From the NCBI GenBank assembly GCA_900317585.1, contig ONHG01000003.1, positions 50,308 to 114,307 on the forward strand: a stretch of DNA of 64,000 nucleotides. Reading direction: 5' to 3'. A model generated the notes under the pieces. The model worked only from the letters and a program-made list of their open reading frames with translations. It searched no databases and had not been told where the DNA came from. Position 1 is the first letter of the stretch, and every line of letters starts with the position of its first letter. This DNA is from an uncultured Lachnospiraceae bacterium (lineage in GTDB: Bacteria > Bacillota > Clostridia > Lachnospirales > Lachnospiraceae). Below, piece by piece: positions 43,617 through 52,791 of the stretch. Position numbers and translations under genes: made by a program.

Positions 43617-44513
43617 ATGGAAAGAATAATTGACTTTAAAACGACCCGTAACGACAACGAAAAAACGGTAGAAGCCTTCCTTAAGGAACATGGTTTCACA
43701 CATCAGGTGCTTGTAAATCTAAAAAAAACAAATAACGGTATCACAAGAAACGGTATCTGGGCTTACACAAACGAAAAAATATCTGCCGGCGACAAAATAA
43801 GTGTTCATATTGTCGAAAACTGCAATTCAGACAATATCCTGCCAATAAAAATCCCGCTCGACATAGCCTATGAGGACGACGATTTCATCGTGATAAATAA
43901 GCCTGCCGGCATGCCGGTGCACCCCTCAATGGGCAATCATGACAATTCTCTTGCCAATGCCCTTATGTATTATTTTAACAGTCAGGGGGCATCATTTGTG
44001 TTCAGGTGTATAAACCGGCTCGACCGCGACACGACAGGACTGACTATAGTTGCAAAGCACGCCCTCGCAAGCGGGATTTTGGGCAAAGCTGTCGCAAGGC
44101 GTGATATCCACAGAACCTATTATGCCGTCTGCAGCGGCTGTACCCCTGACTGTGGACGCATTGATGCTCCAATCGCAAGGAAATCAGACTCAGCCATAGA
44201 GCGGTGTGTAGACTTTGACAAGGGTGAATATGCCATCACTGACTATACAAGGCTTAAGTACAATCCTGATAAAAATCTCTCCCTCGTGAAGCTTAAGCTT
44301 TTGACCGGGCGAACTCATCAGATACGTGTACATATGAAATACATCGGTTTTCCGCTTATAGGTGATTTTTTATATAACCCTGATTATACGTACATGGACA
44401 GACAGGCTCTGCATTCCGGACGGCTTGAATTTATACATCCTGTCACAGGCAAAAAAATAGACCTCATATCCGATATTCCATCAGACATGAAGTCTCTCTT
44501 CAAGCTTGTTTAG
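43617..44513 (+). CDS. RluA/RluD-family pseudouridine synthase
   Basis: 298 residues. The catalytic block FRCINRLDRDTTGLTIVAKH contains the nucleophilic Asp (RLDRDT). VNKPAGMPVHPSMG-type motif (IVINKPAGMPVHPSMGNHD), LLTGRTHQIRVHMKYIGFPL and DRQALHSGRLEF are the other family blocks. An N-terminal S4-like segment (VEAFLKEHGFTHQVLVNLKK) binds RNA. It modifies uridines in rRNA or tRNA; the target cannot be read from sequence. No ribosome binding site precedes the ATG; homologs start at the same place, so it may be read from a leaderless mRNA. Its last 33 nt overlap the opposite-strand DUF5662 gene. Confidence 0.92.
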   Translation: MERIIDFKTTRNDNEKTVEAFLKEHGFTHQVLVNLKKTNNGITRNGIWAYTNEKISAGDKISVHIVENCNSDNILPIKIPLDIAYEDDDFIVINKPAGMPVHPSMGNHDNSLANALMYYFNSQGASFVFRCINRLDRDTTGLTIVAKHALASGILGKAVARRDIHRTYYAVCSGCTPDCGRIDAPIARKSDSAIERCVDFDKGEYAITDYTRLKYNPDKNLSLVKLKLLTGRTHQIRVHMKYIGFPLIGDFLYNPDYTYMDRQALHSGRLEFIHPVTGKKIDLISDIPSDMKSLFKLV

Positions 44514-45080
44514 GGATTTCTTTTCGTAGGGGACCTTTCCCTTAAGCACTTCATTTTTAATATATGAATATGTATAGTCTTCGCCCTTAACCGAGAGCAT
44601 AACTAACAGATACTCAAGAAGTGCTTTCGTATCCTCATGAATCATATAGTGTGCTACACTTTTCTGATAATATATAAGTGCACTGCTGTCAGTATATTTT
44701 TCTTTCTGATAGTTTTTGGAGGCACTTACTCTGTCTATAAACATCTCACAGACGTACTTTATGGGCATTTTCATCCCCTCCATTGGTGTATGGATGTCCT
44801 CCCCAGGCTTTGGAACCGCATAATCAATCCAATACTCCAGATGATGCTTATTGCGCCCTTTATGATGCAGCCAGGCCGCCGAATACCCCTTATCAGCTCT
44901 TTCCGCATTATTGGGACTCATATAGCCCTTATAATATCTGCAGCCCACCAGAAACTCTGTCGGAGTGTATTTCGACAGGTCATGTAGCAGTCCCTGCTTA
45001 TAAAGGCCAATCCGAAAACAGCCTGCCATAACCAGAAGCTTATGATGTGTAATTGTCATAAAATGCCTGATTGCATTCAT
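44481..45080 (-). CDS. DUF5662 family protein
   Basis: 199 residues. Recognised as DUF5662 by HHKLLVMAGCFRIGLYKQGLLHDLSKYTPTEF-type content (seen as CFRIGLYKQGLLHDLSKYT), YYKGYMSPNNAERADKGYSA and AWLHHKGRNKHHLEYWIDY. The conserved HD, HH and DxxK residues resemble a metal-binding HD-type hydrolase, but this is inference and no activity is known. Directly downstream of the GH13-like gene (1-nt gap), so co-transcribed. Convergent with rluD, overlapping its 3' end by 33 nt. Confidence 0.8.
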   Translation of the reverse strand: MNAIRHFMTITHHKLLVMAGCFRIGLYKQGLLHDLSKYTPTEFLVGCRYYKGYMSPNNAERADKGYSAAWLHHKGRNKHHLEYWIDYAVPKPGEDIHTPMEGMKMPIKYVCEMFIDRVSASKNYQKEKYTDSSALIYYQKSVAHYMIHEDTKALLEYLLVMLSVKGEDYTYSYIKNEVLKGKVPYEKKSLNKLEERLHV

Positions 45081-45081
45081 A

Positions 45082-46950
45082 TTATTTTCCCAAAAGTATG
45101 CATATTGACTGCGGACTCACATCCGCATACTGCTGATTTTCACACACAGTCTCATTCTCATAAAACGGAGTCTTAAGGCTGCTGTCGCACACCGCATACC
45201 ATTTCATTCCTTTCTTAAGCTTAGGAAGCGCGAGCTTCTCTCTTGATGAATAAAAATTATATGCAACATAAATATAATCTCTGTCCTCATCGCTATAATC
45301 ACCGCAATACATAACCCCCACACACAGCTTTGTCGGGTCGCACTCGCCTATCCATGCATTCTTACCGTGATAAGAGATGTCAGGATATCCCACCGCCTTA
45401 TAATCGCAAAATTTGTATGGCTTTGCCGACGAAATCACAGGATGCTCATTCCTGAAACGGATAAGTCTCGTCAAAAACCGCACATTCTCTCTCCTGCTGC
45501 TTTCGTTTGCCCAGTTTACCCAGCCTATAGAGTTATCCTGACAGTAAGCGTTATTGTTTCCGCTCTGGGAATTGCAAATCTCATCCCCTGCCATAATCAT
45601 GGGAACCCCCTGCGCCAGAAAAAGCATAAGCATGGCATCCTTCCACTTTATGCCTCTGATATCTCTTACGTATTTCTTCTTAGATGGACCTTCAAAGCCA
45701 TAATTATTGCTGAAATTCCACGACGGTCCATCTGTATTGTTCTCGCCATTGGTCTCATTATGCCGGTCATTATACATAAACAGATCAGTAAGCGTAAAGC
45801 CATTATTGTCGGCTATATAATTGATAAAGCCAATATTTTCCCCCTGCTTGCGCTGCTGGTTTAAAAGCTCATTCATATTACAGTTTATATGATTTAACAT
45901 CATTCTGGCCGGAAACTGGTACTCTGCCCTGTCAATATAGAGATTCTCATATCTTCTGTCCTTCGGAACCACAGACATGTCAAAGCTGTCGTAAAGTATT
46001 TTTGTACGGCTAAGCATTGCATCCTGGATAATAGCTGTAAGAGGCAGCTTGTCTCCGAGCAGCCTGAAGCCGTCAACATGAAATCGCTGTACCCAGTAAT
46101 GCAGCGCACTTAGTATAAGATTATGGTCTGTATTATCTGGAAAATACATTTCCATGATACACTCCATGTTGTTTTTATGAAGCCTTTGTACGAGCCTTGC
46201 AAACTCGTTTGCGGCATCAGACGGCTCATTTGCATAAGATGCCTTTACTGCAAAATAATTTCCCCTTGTGTATCCCCAGAAATTGACCTTTTCATCTGCT
46301 TTGACCAAATGCCCCGGCTTTGTTTCTGTCCGCATCTGAGAATATTTTGGCTTTACATAATCAGGTACAACGTGCTTAATGGGAACCGTCATTTCCTCAA
46401 ATTCATAGACCGGCATAAGAAGCAATGACGTAAATCCCATTTTTTTGATGTACATTATACGGTCTGAAACCGCCTCAAACGTTCCGGCATGCTTGTTCTT
46501 TTGGACTGTATCCATCGAAAAGCCTCTCACATGAAGCTTATACAGCTTCATCCTGTCACGGCCTATCTCCGGCTGGATATCCTTTTTCCAGTCAATGGCA
46601 GGCTTGTCGATGCCGCACTCTATCTCATAATCCTTTTCGGCTCTGTCACAGTCATTCCATTTTTCCCTTCCATATATTATGGTTGCATATGGGTCAATGT
46701 GTCTTACACCATTTAGCAGATAATAATATGAAAATTTCTCACAATCGAAGTTATGAATCCTCACCGACCGAAGCGACCCGAGCGAATATTGTGCCGGCAC
46801 CTCTATATTGTATTTTTTCTTTTGAGCTATGTCTGTAAGGACAATGTTGCACTCATCCTCTTTTTGTGCAGCGAAGGTAAACACTGCTGTATTTCCTTCC
46901 TTGTATGCACCTATTCTTATAAAGTTTCCCTCTGTTAGTCTGAATCTCAT
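45082..46950 (-). CDS. Glycogen-debranching-like GH13 protein with lost catalytic residues
   Basis: 622 residues from the ATG at 46950 (GGATGG upstream; a TTG six codons earlier is less likely). N-terminal CBM48/isoamylase-type beta domain (~1-110), (beta/alpha)8 barrel and C-terminal beta domain as in GlgX/isoamylase. Family blocks are present (HYWVQRFHVDGFR, YNDRHNETNGENN, LFLAQGVPMIMAGDEI, CQDNSIGWVNW), but the nucleophile Asp of GFRFD is Leu298, the acid/base Glu position is Asp321 (LYDSFD), and the HD pair of motif IV is Asn382-Asn383 (ADNNGF). Motif I is also changed (MEMYFPDN). It should not hydrolyse alpha-glucan; a binding or regulatory role is likely. Confidence 0.85.
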   Translation of the reverse strand: MRFRLTEGNFIRIGAYKEGNTAVFTFAAQKEDECNIVLTDIAQKKKYNIEVPAQYSLGSLRSVRIHNFDCEKFSYYYLLNGVRHIDPYATIIYGREKWNDCDRAEKDYEIECGIDKPAIDWKKDIQPEIGRDRMKLYKLHVRGFSMDTVQKNKHAGTFEAVSDRIMYIKKMGFTSLLLMPVYEFEEMTVPIKHVVPDYVKPKYSQMRTETKPGHLVKADEKVNFWGYTRGNYFAVKASYANEPSDAANEFARLVQRLHKNNMECIMEMYFPDNTDHNLILSALHYWVQRFHVDGFRLLGDKLPLTAIIQDAMLSRTKILYDSFDMSVVPKDRRYENLYIDRAEYQFPARMMLNHINCNMNELLNQQRKQGENIGFINYIADNNGFTLTDLFMYNDRHNETNGENNTDGPSWNFSNNYGFEGPSKKKYVRDIRGIKWKDAMLMLFLAQGVPMIMAGDEICNSQSGNNNAYCQDNSIGWVNWANESSRRENVRFLTRLIRFRNEHPVISSAKPYKFCDYKAVGYPDISYHGKNAWIGECDPTKLCVGVMYCGDYSDEDRDYIYVAYNFYSSREKLALPKLKKGMKWYAVCDSSLKTPFYENETVCENQQYADVSPQSICILLGK

Positions 46951-46983
46951 GCAGCACCATCCAATCAATTTTTTATATGTCTA

Positions 46984-47012
46984 ATTATACTAGTTTTGAC
47001 TTTTTTTGTATA
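46984..47012 (-). promoter_or_regulatory. Promoter of the GH13-like / DUF5662 genes
   Basis: TATACA (47007-47012), 17-nt spacer, TATAAT (46984-46989), 34 nt upstream of the ATG. Overlaps head-to-head with the DUF1292 promoter region. Confidence 0.65.
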
Positions 47013-47020
47013 GAATTATT

Positions 47021-47029
47021 TGTTATAAT
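47021..47029 (+). promoter_or_regulatory. Extended -10 promoter of the DUF1292 gene
   Basis: TGTTATAAT (TGn plus consensus -10 at 47024-47029), 71 nt before the ATG. A TTGACT at 46996-47001 is 22 nt from the -10, too far for a normal spacer, so the extended -10 is probably what matters. Confidence 0.55.
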
Positions 47030-47100
47030 ATATTTATTGGGTCATAGTTTCTATGCCCATGCACAATACTGATAATACATTTAAAAGAAAGAGGTATCAT

Positions 47101-47412
47101 ATGGCAGAAAAAGCAACACCTGTAACACCTGAAGAGGCTGACGATATCCGCGTAACACTCGATCTGGACAACGGCAGCGTAGAGTGCAAGGTTATCACTA
47201 TTTTTGAAGCTGATAAACAGGACTACATAGCACTTTTACCATTAAACGAGGACGGCAGCGACAACGAGGACGGCGATGTTTATCTGTACCGCTATTTTGA
47301 GGATGAAGAGGGACTCCCTAGAATTGAAAATATCGAATCCGATGACGAATACGATGCAGCAGCCGACAGATTCGATGAGCTTTTGGATGACGAGCTGTTT
47401 GACGAGCTCTAG
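47101..47412 (+). CDS. DUF1292 (YrzB-like) small acidic protein
   Basis: 103 residues from the ATG at 47101 with AAGAGG upstream. The block CKVITIFEADKQDYIALLPL and GDVYLYRYFEDEEGLPRIEN is typical of DUF1292, a short acidic family of Firmicutes with no known biochemical role, often next to translation or replication genes. Very acidic C-terminus (FDELLDDELFDEL). Its last 4 nt overlap the convergent helicase gene. Confidence 0.88.
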   Translation: MAEKATPVTPEEADDIRVTLDLDNGSVECKVITIFEADKQDYIALLPLNEDGSDNEDGDVYLYRYFEDEEGLPRIENIESDDEYDAAADRFDELLDDELFDEL

Positions 47413-49241
47413 TTCTTTTCTTTACACTCACCAATGAATCGGGAAGCCATGGCTGTTTTATCATTGACTGACTTTACAGAGTATATTGACAGATTTGTCT
47501 TTGCTCTTGTCATTCCCACATAAAACAGCCTGCGCTCCTCCTCGATATCCTTTTCAAGCACTGCTTTCTTATATGGCATTATCCCCTCATTTGCATCAAT
47601 AATATACACATTCTCAAACTCAAGTCCCTTAGAGCTGTGAAGAGTCGCAAGTGTCACGGCATCAGGATTTGTACTCTTATTCTGCGCCAGTATTTTTAAC
47701 CTTGCTGAATATTCCTTTATATGCTCATACCATTCCTCAAAGGTTGCATATCCCTTCGCTCCGGCCTGAATTTCATCAATCACATCAAACAAATCATCCC
47801 TGTTTATATTGCGATACTGTGCATATTCTGTCAAAAAGTCATCATAGCCTATGCCCTTTCTGATATAATTTATACTGGCATATGGGTTCATATGGCTCAT
47901 GAGCTGCATATCATATTCGAGTTTTTCAATACGTTCGGCTATCCATGGCTTTTCATCAAACAGCTTAATCCACTCATCAAAGGCCACATCCGGTTCACAC
48001 AGACTGTCTCTGGAAAGATAGCGCTTTGGTCTGTTCATAATCTGCAGGAAATCACTGCGTTTTCTGCTTCCCTTTGATATCCTCTGATATGTAAATATAT
48101 CGCGCGCAATCCAGTGCTCATATATGTTTGGTATATTGTCCCTTGTTTTAAACGGAATATTATAGCCCATAAGCTGTTCTATAAGTGCTCTGGGCTGCGT
48201 ATTTGTCCTGAAAAGCACCGCAAAATCACTAAAAACAGCTCCATCCTTCATTTTTTTATCTATATCACGTATCAAAAACAGATTTTCATCTTTCCTGTTC
48301 TCAAAATTCACGAAGGCTACAGGCACATCCGACTTGCTGGCTGCGATTATTTTCTTTTCAAATCTTTCCTTGTTGTGAGAAATCAGATTTAAGGATGTAT
48401 CAACTATGTATTTACCACATCTGTAGTTTGTATCGAGAAGAATCCGCTTTGCGTCCGGATAATCCTTCTCAAATCCAAGCATAATCTCCGGCTTTGAGCC
48501 CCTGAACCTGTATATGGACTGGTCATCATCGCCAACTATAAACAAATTATTCTGTGGAAGCGCTAGCATCCTTATAATCTCATACTGCAGACGGTTTATA
48601 TCCTGAAACTCATCTATGAGTATGTACTTATATTTGTTCTGCCACAGCGCAAGGATGTCTTTTCTCTTTGTAAACAGCTCATATGTGTATGAGAGCATAT
48701 CGTCAAAATCGATAAGCCTGCTTTCCCTTAATCTGTTCTCATATTTTTTATAAATATCCCTGAATATCTCCTCTCCGCATACGCTTGAATAGAAATTCTC
48801 AATATCTATACGGCTGTTTTTTATAATACTTATTTCAGCTAAAAGATTGCCGATAAATTCATTTTCATCCTTGTATTCCAAACGATAATATGACATTATT
48901 TCCCTGATAAATTTATATCTTGTCATCTCATCAGCTATATTTGCACTTGTAAACCTGTAGGCATATTTGAGTATGGTAAAAAAGACAGCATGAAAGGTTC
49001 CAAACGACACATTCACCCTCTCATCACCCATTAGCGCATTAAAACGCTCCTTCATCTCGCCGGCGGCTGCCTTTGTGAATGTAATAACAAGAATTTCCGA
49101 AGGATTTACATGATGTTTCTTTATTAAGTTTTTTGTTCTGTGTGTGATAACAGCGGTTTTCCCAGACCCCGGACCCGCCAAAACAAGCATAGCGCCATCA
49201 GTATGTTCGATGGCGCCAAGCTGGGCTTTATTAAAATCCAT
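47409..49241 (-). CDS. UvrD/PcrA-like superfamily 1 DNA helicase
   Basis: 610 residues. SF1 motifs in order: Q-motif NKAQLGAIEH, I VLAGPGSGKTAVITHR, Ia TFTKAAAGEMKERF, II LIDEFQDINRLQ, III VGDDDQSIYRFRGS, IV LDTNYRC, V TLHSSKGLEFENVYI, VI EERRLFYVGMTRAKTNL. A 3'-5' helicase used in repair. It is shorter than classical PcrA (~730) and lacks the long C-terminal RNA-polymerase-binding tail. Start ATG with AAAGGT. Ends in the opposite DUF1292 gene. Confidence 0.93.
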   Translation of the reverse strand: MDFNKAQLGAIEHTDGAMLVLAGPGSGKTAVITHRTKNLIKKHHVNPSEILVITFTKAAAGEMKERFNALMGDERVNVSFGTFHAVFFTILKYAYRFTSANIADEMTRYKFIREIMSYYRLEYKDENEFIGNLLAEISIIKNSRIDIENFYSSVCGEEIFRDIYKKYENRLRESRLIDFDDMLSYTYELFTKRKDILALWQNKYKYILIDEFQDINRLQYEIIRMLALPQNNLFIVGDDDQSIYRFRGSKPEIMLGFEKDYPDAKRILLDTNYRCGKYIVDTSLNLISHNKERFEKKIIAASKSDVPVAFVNFENRKDENLFLIRDIDKKMKDGAVFSDFAVLFRTNTQPRALIEQLMGYNIPFKTRDNIPNIYEHWIARDIFTYQRISKGSRKRSDFLQIMNRPKRYLSRDSLCEPDVAFDEWIKLFDEKPWIAERIEKLEYDMQLMSHMNPYASINYIRKGIGYDDFLTEYAQYRNINRDDLFDVIDEIQAGAKGYATFEEWYEHIKEYSARLKILAQNKSTNPDAVTLATLHSSKGLEFENVYIIDANEGIMPYKKAVLEKDIEEERRLFYVGMTRAKTNLSIYSVKSVNDKTAMASRFIGECKEKN

Positions 49242-49254
49242 ATGATACCTTTAT

Positions 49255-50709
49255 CTATTTATTAGAAAGCTTTTCTATACCATTCTTTATTCTGGCTATA
49301 GACTCCTCTTTGCCAAACACCTCCATAAGCTCTGTAGCTCCGCCCGGTGTCATCTGTTTGCCTGAAACAGCTGTACGGATTGGCCACATAACATAGCCTA
49401 TCTTATACCCCTTTTCTGTGGCATATGCCTTAAGAGTCTCAAAAAGCGAATCATTTGAGAAATCATCACAGCTTTCAAGAATAGGAACCACATCGTTTAA
49501 TACCTCAAGTGATGTCTCTGGGTTCGTCTTCATCTTCTTGTGAGTATACATGGCAATATCATAGTCCGGCAGCTTTTCAAAGAAGTCGATATGCTCCTTG
49601 ATATCAGGGAATATCTCAATACGTGTCTGAACCATCCTTGCTATCTTCTTAAGGTCATAATCCTTTGTGACAACCTCCTTAATGTATGGCAGTGCCATAT
49701 CGTAGAATTTGTCAAAATCAAGCTTCTTTATGTACTCGCCATTCATCCATTTAAGCTTTGTGAAGTCAAATACAGCAGGTGATTTGCTCATATGATGATA
49801 GTCAAACTTCTCAACAAGCTCAGGAAGTGACATAATCTCCTGATTGTCTGCCGGGCTCCATCCAAGAAGCGCCACAAAGTTTACAATGGCCTCTGTAAGG
49901 AAGCCCTGATCCAGTAAATCCTCAAAGGATGAGTGACCGCATCTCTTTGAAAGCTTATGATGCTCCTCATCTGTAATAAGCGGACAGTGTACATATACAG
50001 GCACATCCCATCCAAATGCCTCATAAAGTCTGTTGTACTTAGGTGATGATGAAAGATATTCGTTTCCTCTGACTACATGTGTGATGCCCATCAGGTGATC
50101 ATCGACTACGTTTGCAAAATTGTATGTAGGATATCCGTCAGATTTGATAAGAATCATATCATCAAGCTCTGCATTATCCACTGTGATATCTCCGTAAATC
50201 TCATCCTCAAATGTGGTTGTGCCCTCTGTAGGATTGTTCTGTCTGATAACATATGGCTTGCCGGCCGCAAGATTTGCTTCAATCTCCTCCTTTGACAGGT
50301 GTAAGCAGTGCTTGTCATAGATAGAGATTTCCTTGCCTGCAACAGTTGTTTTAAGACTGTCAAGACGCTCCTTGTCGCAGAAGCAGTAATATGCCTCTCC
50401 CTTGTCAATAAGCTCCTTTGCATACTTCATGTAGATCCCCTGTGCCACACGCTCACTCTGCACATATGGACCACATCCTCCATCCTTGTCAGGTCCCTCA
50501 TCATGGACAAGACCAGTCTCTTCGAGTGTCCTGTTTATAATATCAACAGCACCCTCCACCTGACGTACCTGGTCTGTATCCTCTATACGGAGAATGAAAT
50601 CTCCTCCCTCATGCTTTGCAATCAGATATGCATAAAGTGCAGTTCTCAGATTTCCTACATGCATTCTTCCTGTAGGGCTTGGTGCAAATCGTGTTCTAAT
50701 CTTACTCAT
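49255..50709 (-). CDS. gltX: Glutamyl-tRNA synthetase
   Basis: 484 residues from the ATG at 50709 (GAGGAG nine bases upstream, family-like start [20 protein letters not shown]); an alternative ATG 13 codons earlier at 50748 also has a GAGG. HIGH-type motif [30 protein letters not shown], and KMSKS-type HKLSKR. Class I enzyme charging tRNA-Glu. It is 14 nt upstream of the helicase gene, probably one transcript. Confidence 0.95.
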   Translation of the reverse strand: MSKIRTRFAPSPTGRMHVGNLRTALYAYLIAKHEGGDFILRIEDTDQVRQVEGAVDIINRTLEETGLVHDEGPDKDGGCGPYVQSERVAQGIYMKYAKELIDKGEAYYCFCDKERLDSLKTTVAGKEISIYDKHCLHLSKEEIEANLAAGKPYVIRQNNPTEGTTTFEDEIYGDITVDNAELDDMILIKSDGYPTYNFANVVDDHLMGITHVVRGNEYLSSSPKYNRLYEAFGWDVPVYVHCPLITDEEHHKLSKRCGHSSFEDLLDQGFLTEAIVNFVALLGWSPADNQEIMSLPELVEKFDYHHMSKSPAVFDFTKLKWMNGEYIKKLDFDKFYDMALPYIKEVVTKDYDLKKIARMVQTRIEIFPDIKEHIDFFEKLPDYDIAMYTHKKMKTNPETSLEVLNDVVPILESCDDFSNDSLFETLKAYATEKGYKIGYVMWPIRTAVSGKQMTPGGATELMEVFGKEESIARIKNGIEKLSNK

Positions 50710-50807
50710 TGAAATGTGCTCCTCTATATTAATATTTTTTGTAACCATTAATAATCCTCTTATAAAATCATCTTACAGTTACTGTTTTAATCATTTTTCA
50801 ACTTGAA

Positions 50808-50813
50808 ATTATA
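50808..50813 (-). promoter_or_regulatory. Possible -10 box for gltX
   Basis: TATAAT on the minus strand (50808-50813), about 100 nt before the chosen gltX start. No good -35 is visible (around GATTAA), so this is weak. Confidence 0.35.
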
Positions 50814-50832
50814 TAACAATATGGACATTTAA

Positions 50833-51981
50833 TCAATCCTCATATTCAAGTTCCATATTAAGCTCGGCAATTTTATTTAAAATCCGGTTGATTTCATTAA
50901 TCTTGTCTCCAACCTGTTCTCTGTGTGACAATATTTCCCTTCTAAGCCCGGTAACAGCTTCAATATTATACTTCATGCGGCCTCTGAGCTTTTGTCTTCT
51001 GCCTATAAGCTCATGCTTCAGCTCTACCATCTCGCGGTGATCTACAATAGCATTTGTATAATTAAGCCATACTCTTGCATCATAAAAATCATTGGTCTGA
51101 AGCACCCGAAGCAGCTTTTTACTGTTATATTCCAAATCCTCATTTGTCTGTCTGAAACGCGCTTTTTCCTTTACTGCAAGCAGATACTGCTCATATATAT
51201 ATATCAGTTCCTTTGAGTTTTTTATGTGATATTTCTCATAAGTGTAATCTATCGTATTTTTCACATTCACATATTTAATCTTGACCCTGTTTTCGAGTAC
51301 AATAGCCCTGTTCTTGTTTACATTACAGCTTCGTATCTGTCTCTGCTGTTCCTGATACGAATAAAACACGAATGTTCCGGCAAAAGCAGCTATAATTGCG
51401 CCGACAAATGTAAAAACTGTTGTATCAACATCAAGCTGAAATCGAAGAGTCATACAAAGTACAACAACTGTCACAAAAAACGCAATAACAAAAACGGCAT
51501 AAATTCTAACCTTCTTTTGCGCTGCCACAGCCTCATCCTTTTCAATGTCAAGCTCCATCTTTTGACTCTCAAGGAATCTCAAATCCCTGTTTATGGCATC
51601 AAGATTTCTCTCGTTTTTTTCAAGTCTTTTTATTGCCCTGGGTATCTCAGCCTCAAGCTCCTGCATCTGCACATACTGACTGTCTGATATTTTGTTTTCG
51701 GTTTTTAGAAATTCCGACCTTTTTCTTTCAAGCTGTGCTATGCTTGCGGCGGCATCGCACATGAGCTTTTTGTCCGGATCCTTCATATTTTCCATACGCT
51801 CTATATCCGTAAGATAATTTGTAACCTGCGCATACTCTTCCCTGGCGGCCTCGAATTCTCTTGCCGCATCTATCATCTGTTCACAGGCATCAACCACCTG
51901 AAACTCTGCTGATTCCTGTTTTATTATTTTTTGCGTATTTTCCTCTTGCTGATTTGTTTTTTTTCGATGTTTAAATAACAT
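50833..51981 (-). CDS. Coiled-coil membrane protein of unknown function (DUF5717/5716 operon)
   Basis: 382 residues. Long coiled coils at ~20-150 (QMQELEAEIPRAIKRLEKNE) and ~220-375, separated by two membrane helices (~160-182, IYAVFVIAFFVTVVVLCMTL, and ~190-210, VFTFVGAIIAAFAGTFVFY) with a very short loop, so both coils face the cytoplasm. No known domain is recognised. Start ATG with GAGG 12 nt upstream, 11 nt inside the preceding TPR gene; last gene of the four-gene operon. It may be the membrane anchor for the other three products (inference from topology and position). Confidence 0.7.
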   Translation of the reverse strand: MLFKHRKKTNQQEENTQKIIKQESAEFQVVDACEQMIDAAREFEAAREEYAQVTNYLTDIERMENMKDPDKKLMCDAAASIAQLERKRSEFLKTENKISDSQYVQMQELEAEIPRAIKRLEKNERNLDAINRDLRFLESQKMELDIEKDEAVAAQKKVRIYAVFVIAFFVTVVVLCMTLRFQLDVDTTVFTFVGAIIAAFAGTFVFYSYQEQQRQIRSCNVNKNRAIVLENRVKIKYVNVKNTIDYTYEKYHIKNSKELIYIYEQYLLAVKEKARFRQTNEDLEYNSKKLLRVLQTNDFYDARVWLNYTNAIVDHREMVELKHELIGRRQKLRGRMKYNIEAVTGLRREILSHREQVGDKINEINRILNKIAELNMELEYED

Positions 51982-52783
51982 GTGAACGATATTCCTCTTT
52001 ATATTTTAAAATAATGTCTGCCTTTTCTCTAGCTGACATATTTTTAATCTCTGCAGCTTTGGCATCTATCAATGAGCTCTCACTGCCCGAATAAAATCCC
52101 TTTATCACATCCTCTAATTTAACAAGCTCCGATTCATCTACCTGGTAATCCTCTACAACCGCATTAAATTTATCATCATTACCCATACATTTGTATGAAA
52201 TAAGACATGACCACAACGATTTTCTGTTTTTGTTGTACTGATAAGCTTTTCTGAAAAAAACCGCTGCTGTTTCGAACAGAAATAATCTTGCATATGCACA
52301 GGCCATGTTGTTATATACGTTGCCGTAAAGTGCTGTATCAGCAGTTTTGGCTTCCTCCGATGACAAAAGCTTCCTATATTCAATAATGGAATTTTGATAC
52401 TTTCCCGCTTCCATAAGACTGTCTGCCCTAAGCTTAGCGCATTCAAATGAACTTTTCCCCTCAAGCTCTCTTAATATATCGTGAACCGATGATATCTGCG
52501 TGGCACTGCAATAGCCTGAATATTCAAGTATTTCAGTGACAAATGCTGACAAACGGCCATTGGTTGATATAATCATTTTAAGATGCTCCGCAAGCTTTTT
52601 AAGGTTTGCCTGATCTTCTATCCACGCACAAAGCTCCTGATTCATGAAGCTTTTATCCAGCAGATATACGTTATTTATAATATAATAATCAAGCTCTTCT
52701 ATCGAATATATATTTATCGACACACCCTCCAGATAAAAGGGCATGGCTGCAATTGGTCCATTGCAAAGTAATAGCTCTCCCAT
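51971..52783 (-). CDS. TPR-like helical protein of unknown function (DUF5717/5716 operon)
   Basis: 270 residues, all-helical in the second half, with two or three TPR-like repeats (YQNSIIEYRKLLSSEEAKTA, YGNVYNNMACAYARLFLFET, AAVFFRKAYQYNKNRKSLWS). The N-terminal ~100 residues (MGELLLCNGPIAAMPFYLEG, NIYSIEELDYYIINNVYLLD) are a separate domain seen in this operon type. No enzyme motif. ATG with GGAGGG upstream, 8 nt after the Hsp70-like gene; ends inside the next gene. Likely a protein-protein adaptor. Confidence 0.72.
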   Translation of the reverse strand: MGELLLCNGPIAAMPFYLEGVSINIYSIEELDYYIINNVYLLDKSFMNQELCAWIEDQANLKKLAEHLKMIISTNGRLSAFVTEILEYSGYCSATQISSVHDILRELEGKSSFECAKLRADSLMEAGKYQNSIIEYRKLLSSEEAKTADTALYGNVYNNMACAYARLFLFETAAVFFRKAYQYNKNRKSLWSCLISYKCMGNDDKFNAVVEDYQVDESELVKLEDVIKGFYSGSESSLIDAKAAEIKNMSAREKADIILKYKEEYRSHVI

Positions 52784-52791
52784 ATGCCCTC

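Noticed and set aside
46996-47029. TTGACT and TATAAT as a standard promoter for DUF1292
   Set aside because: The spacer is 22 nt; treated as an extended -10 promoter instead.
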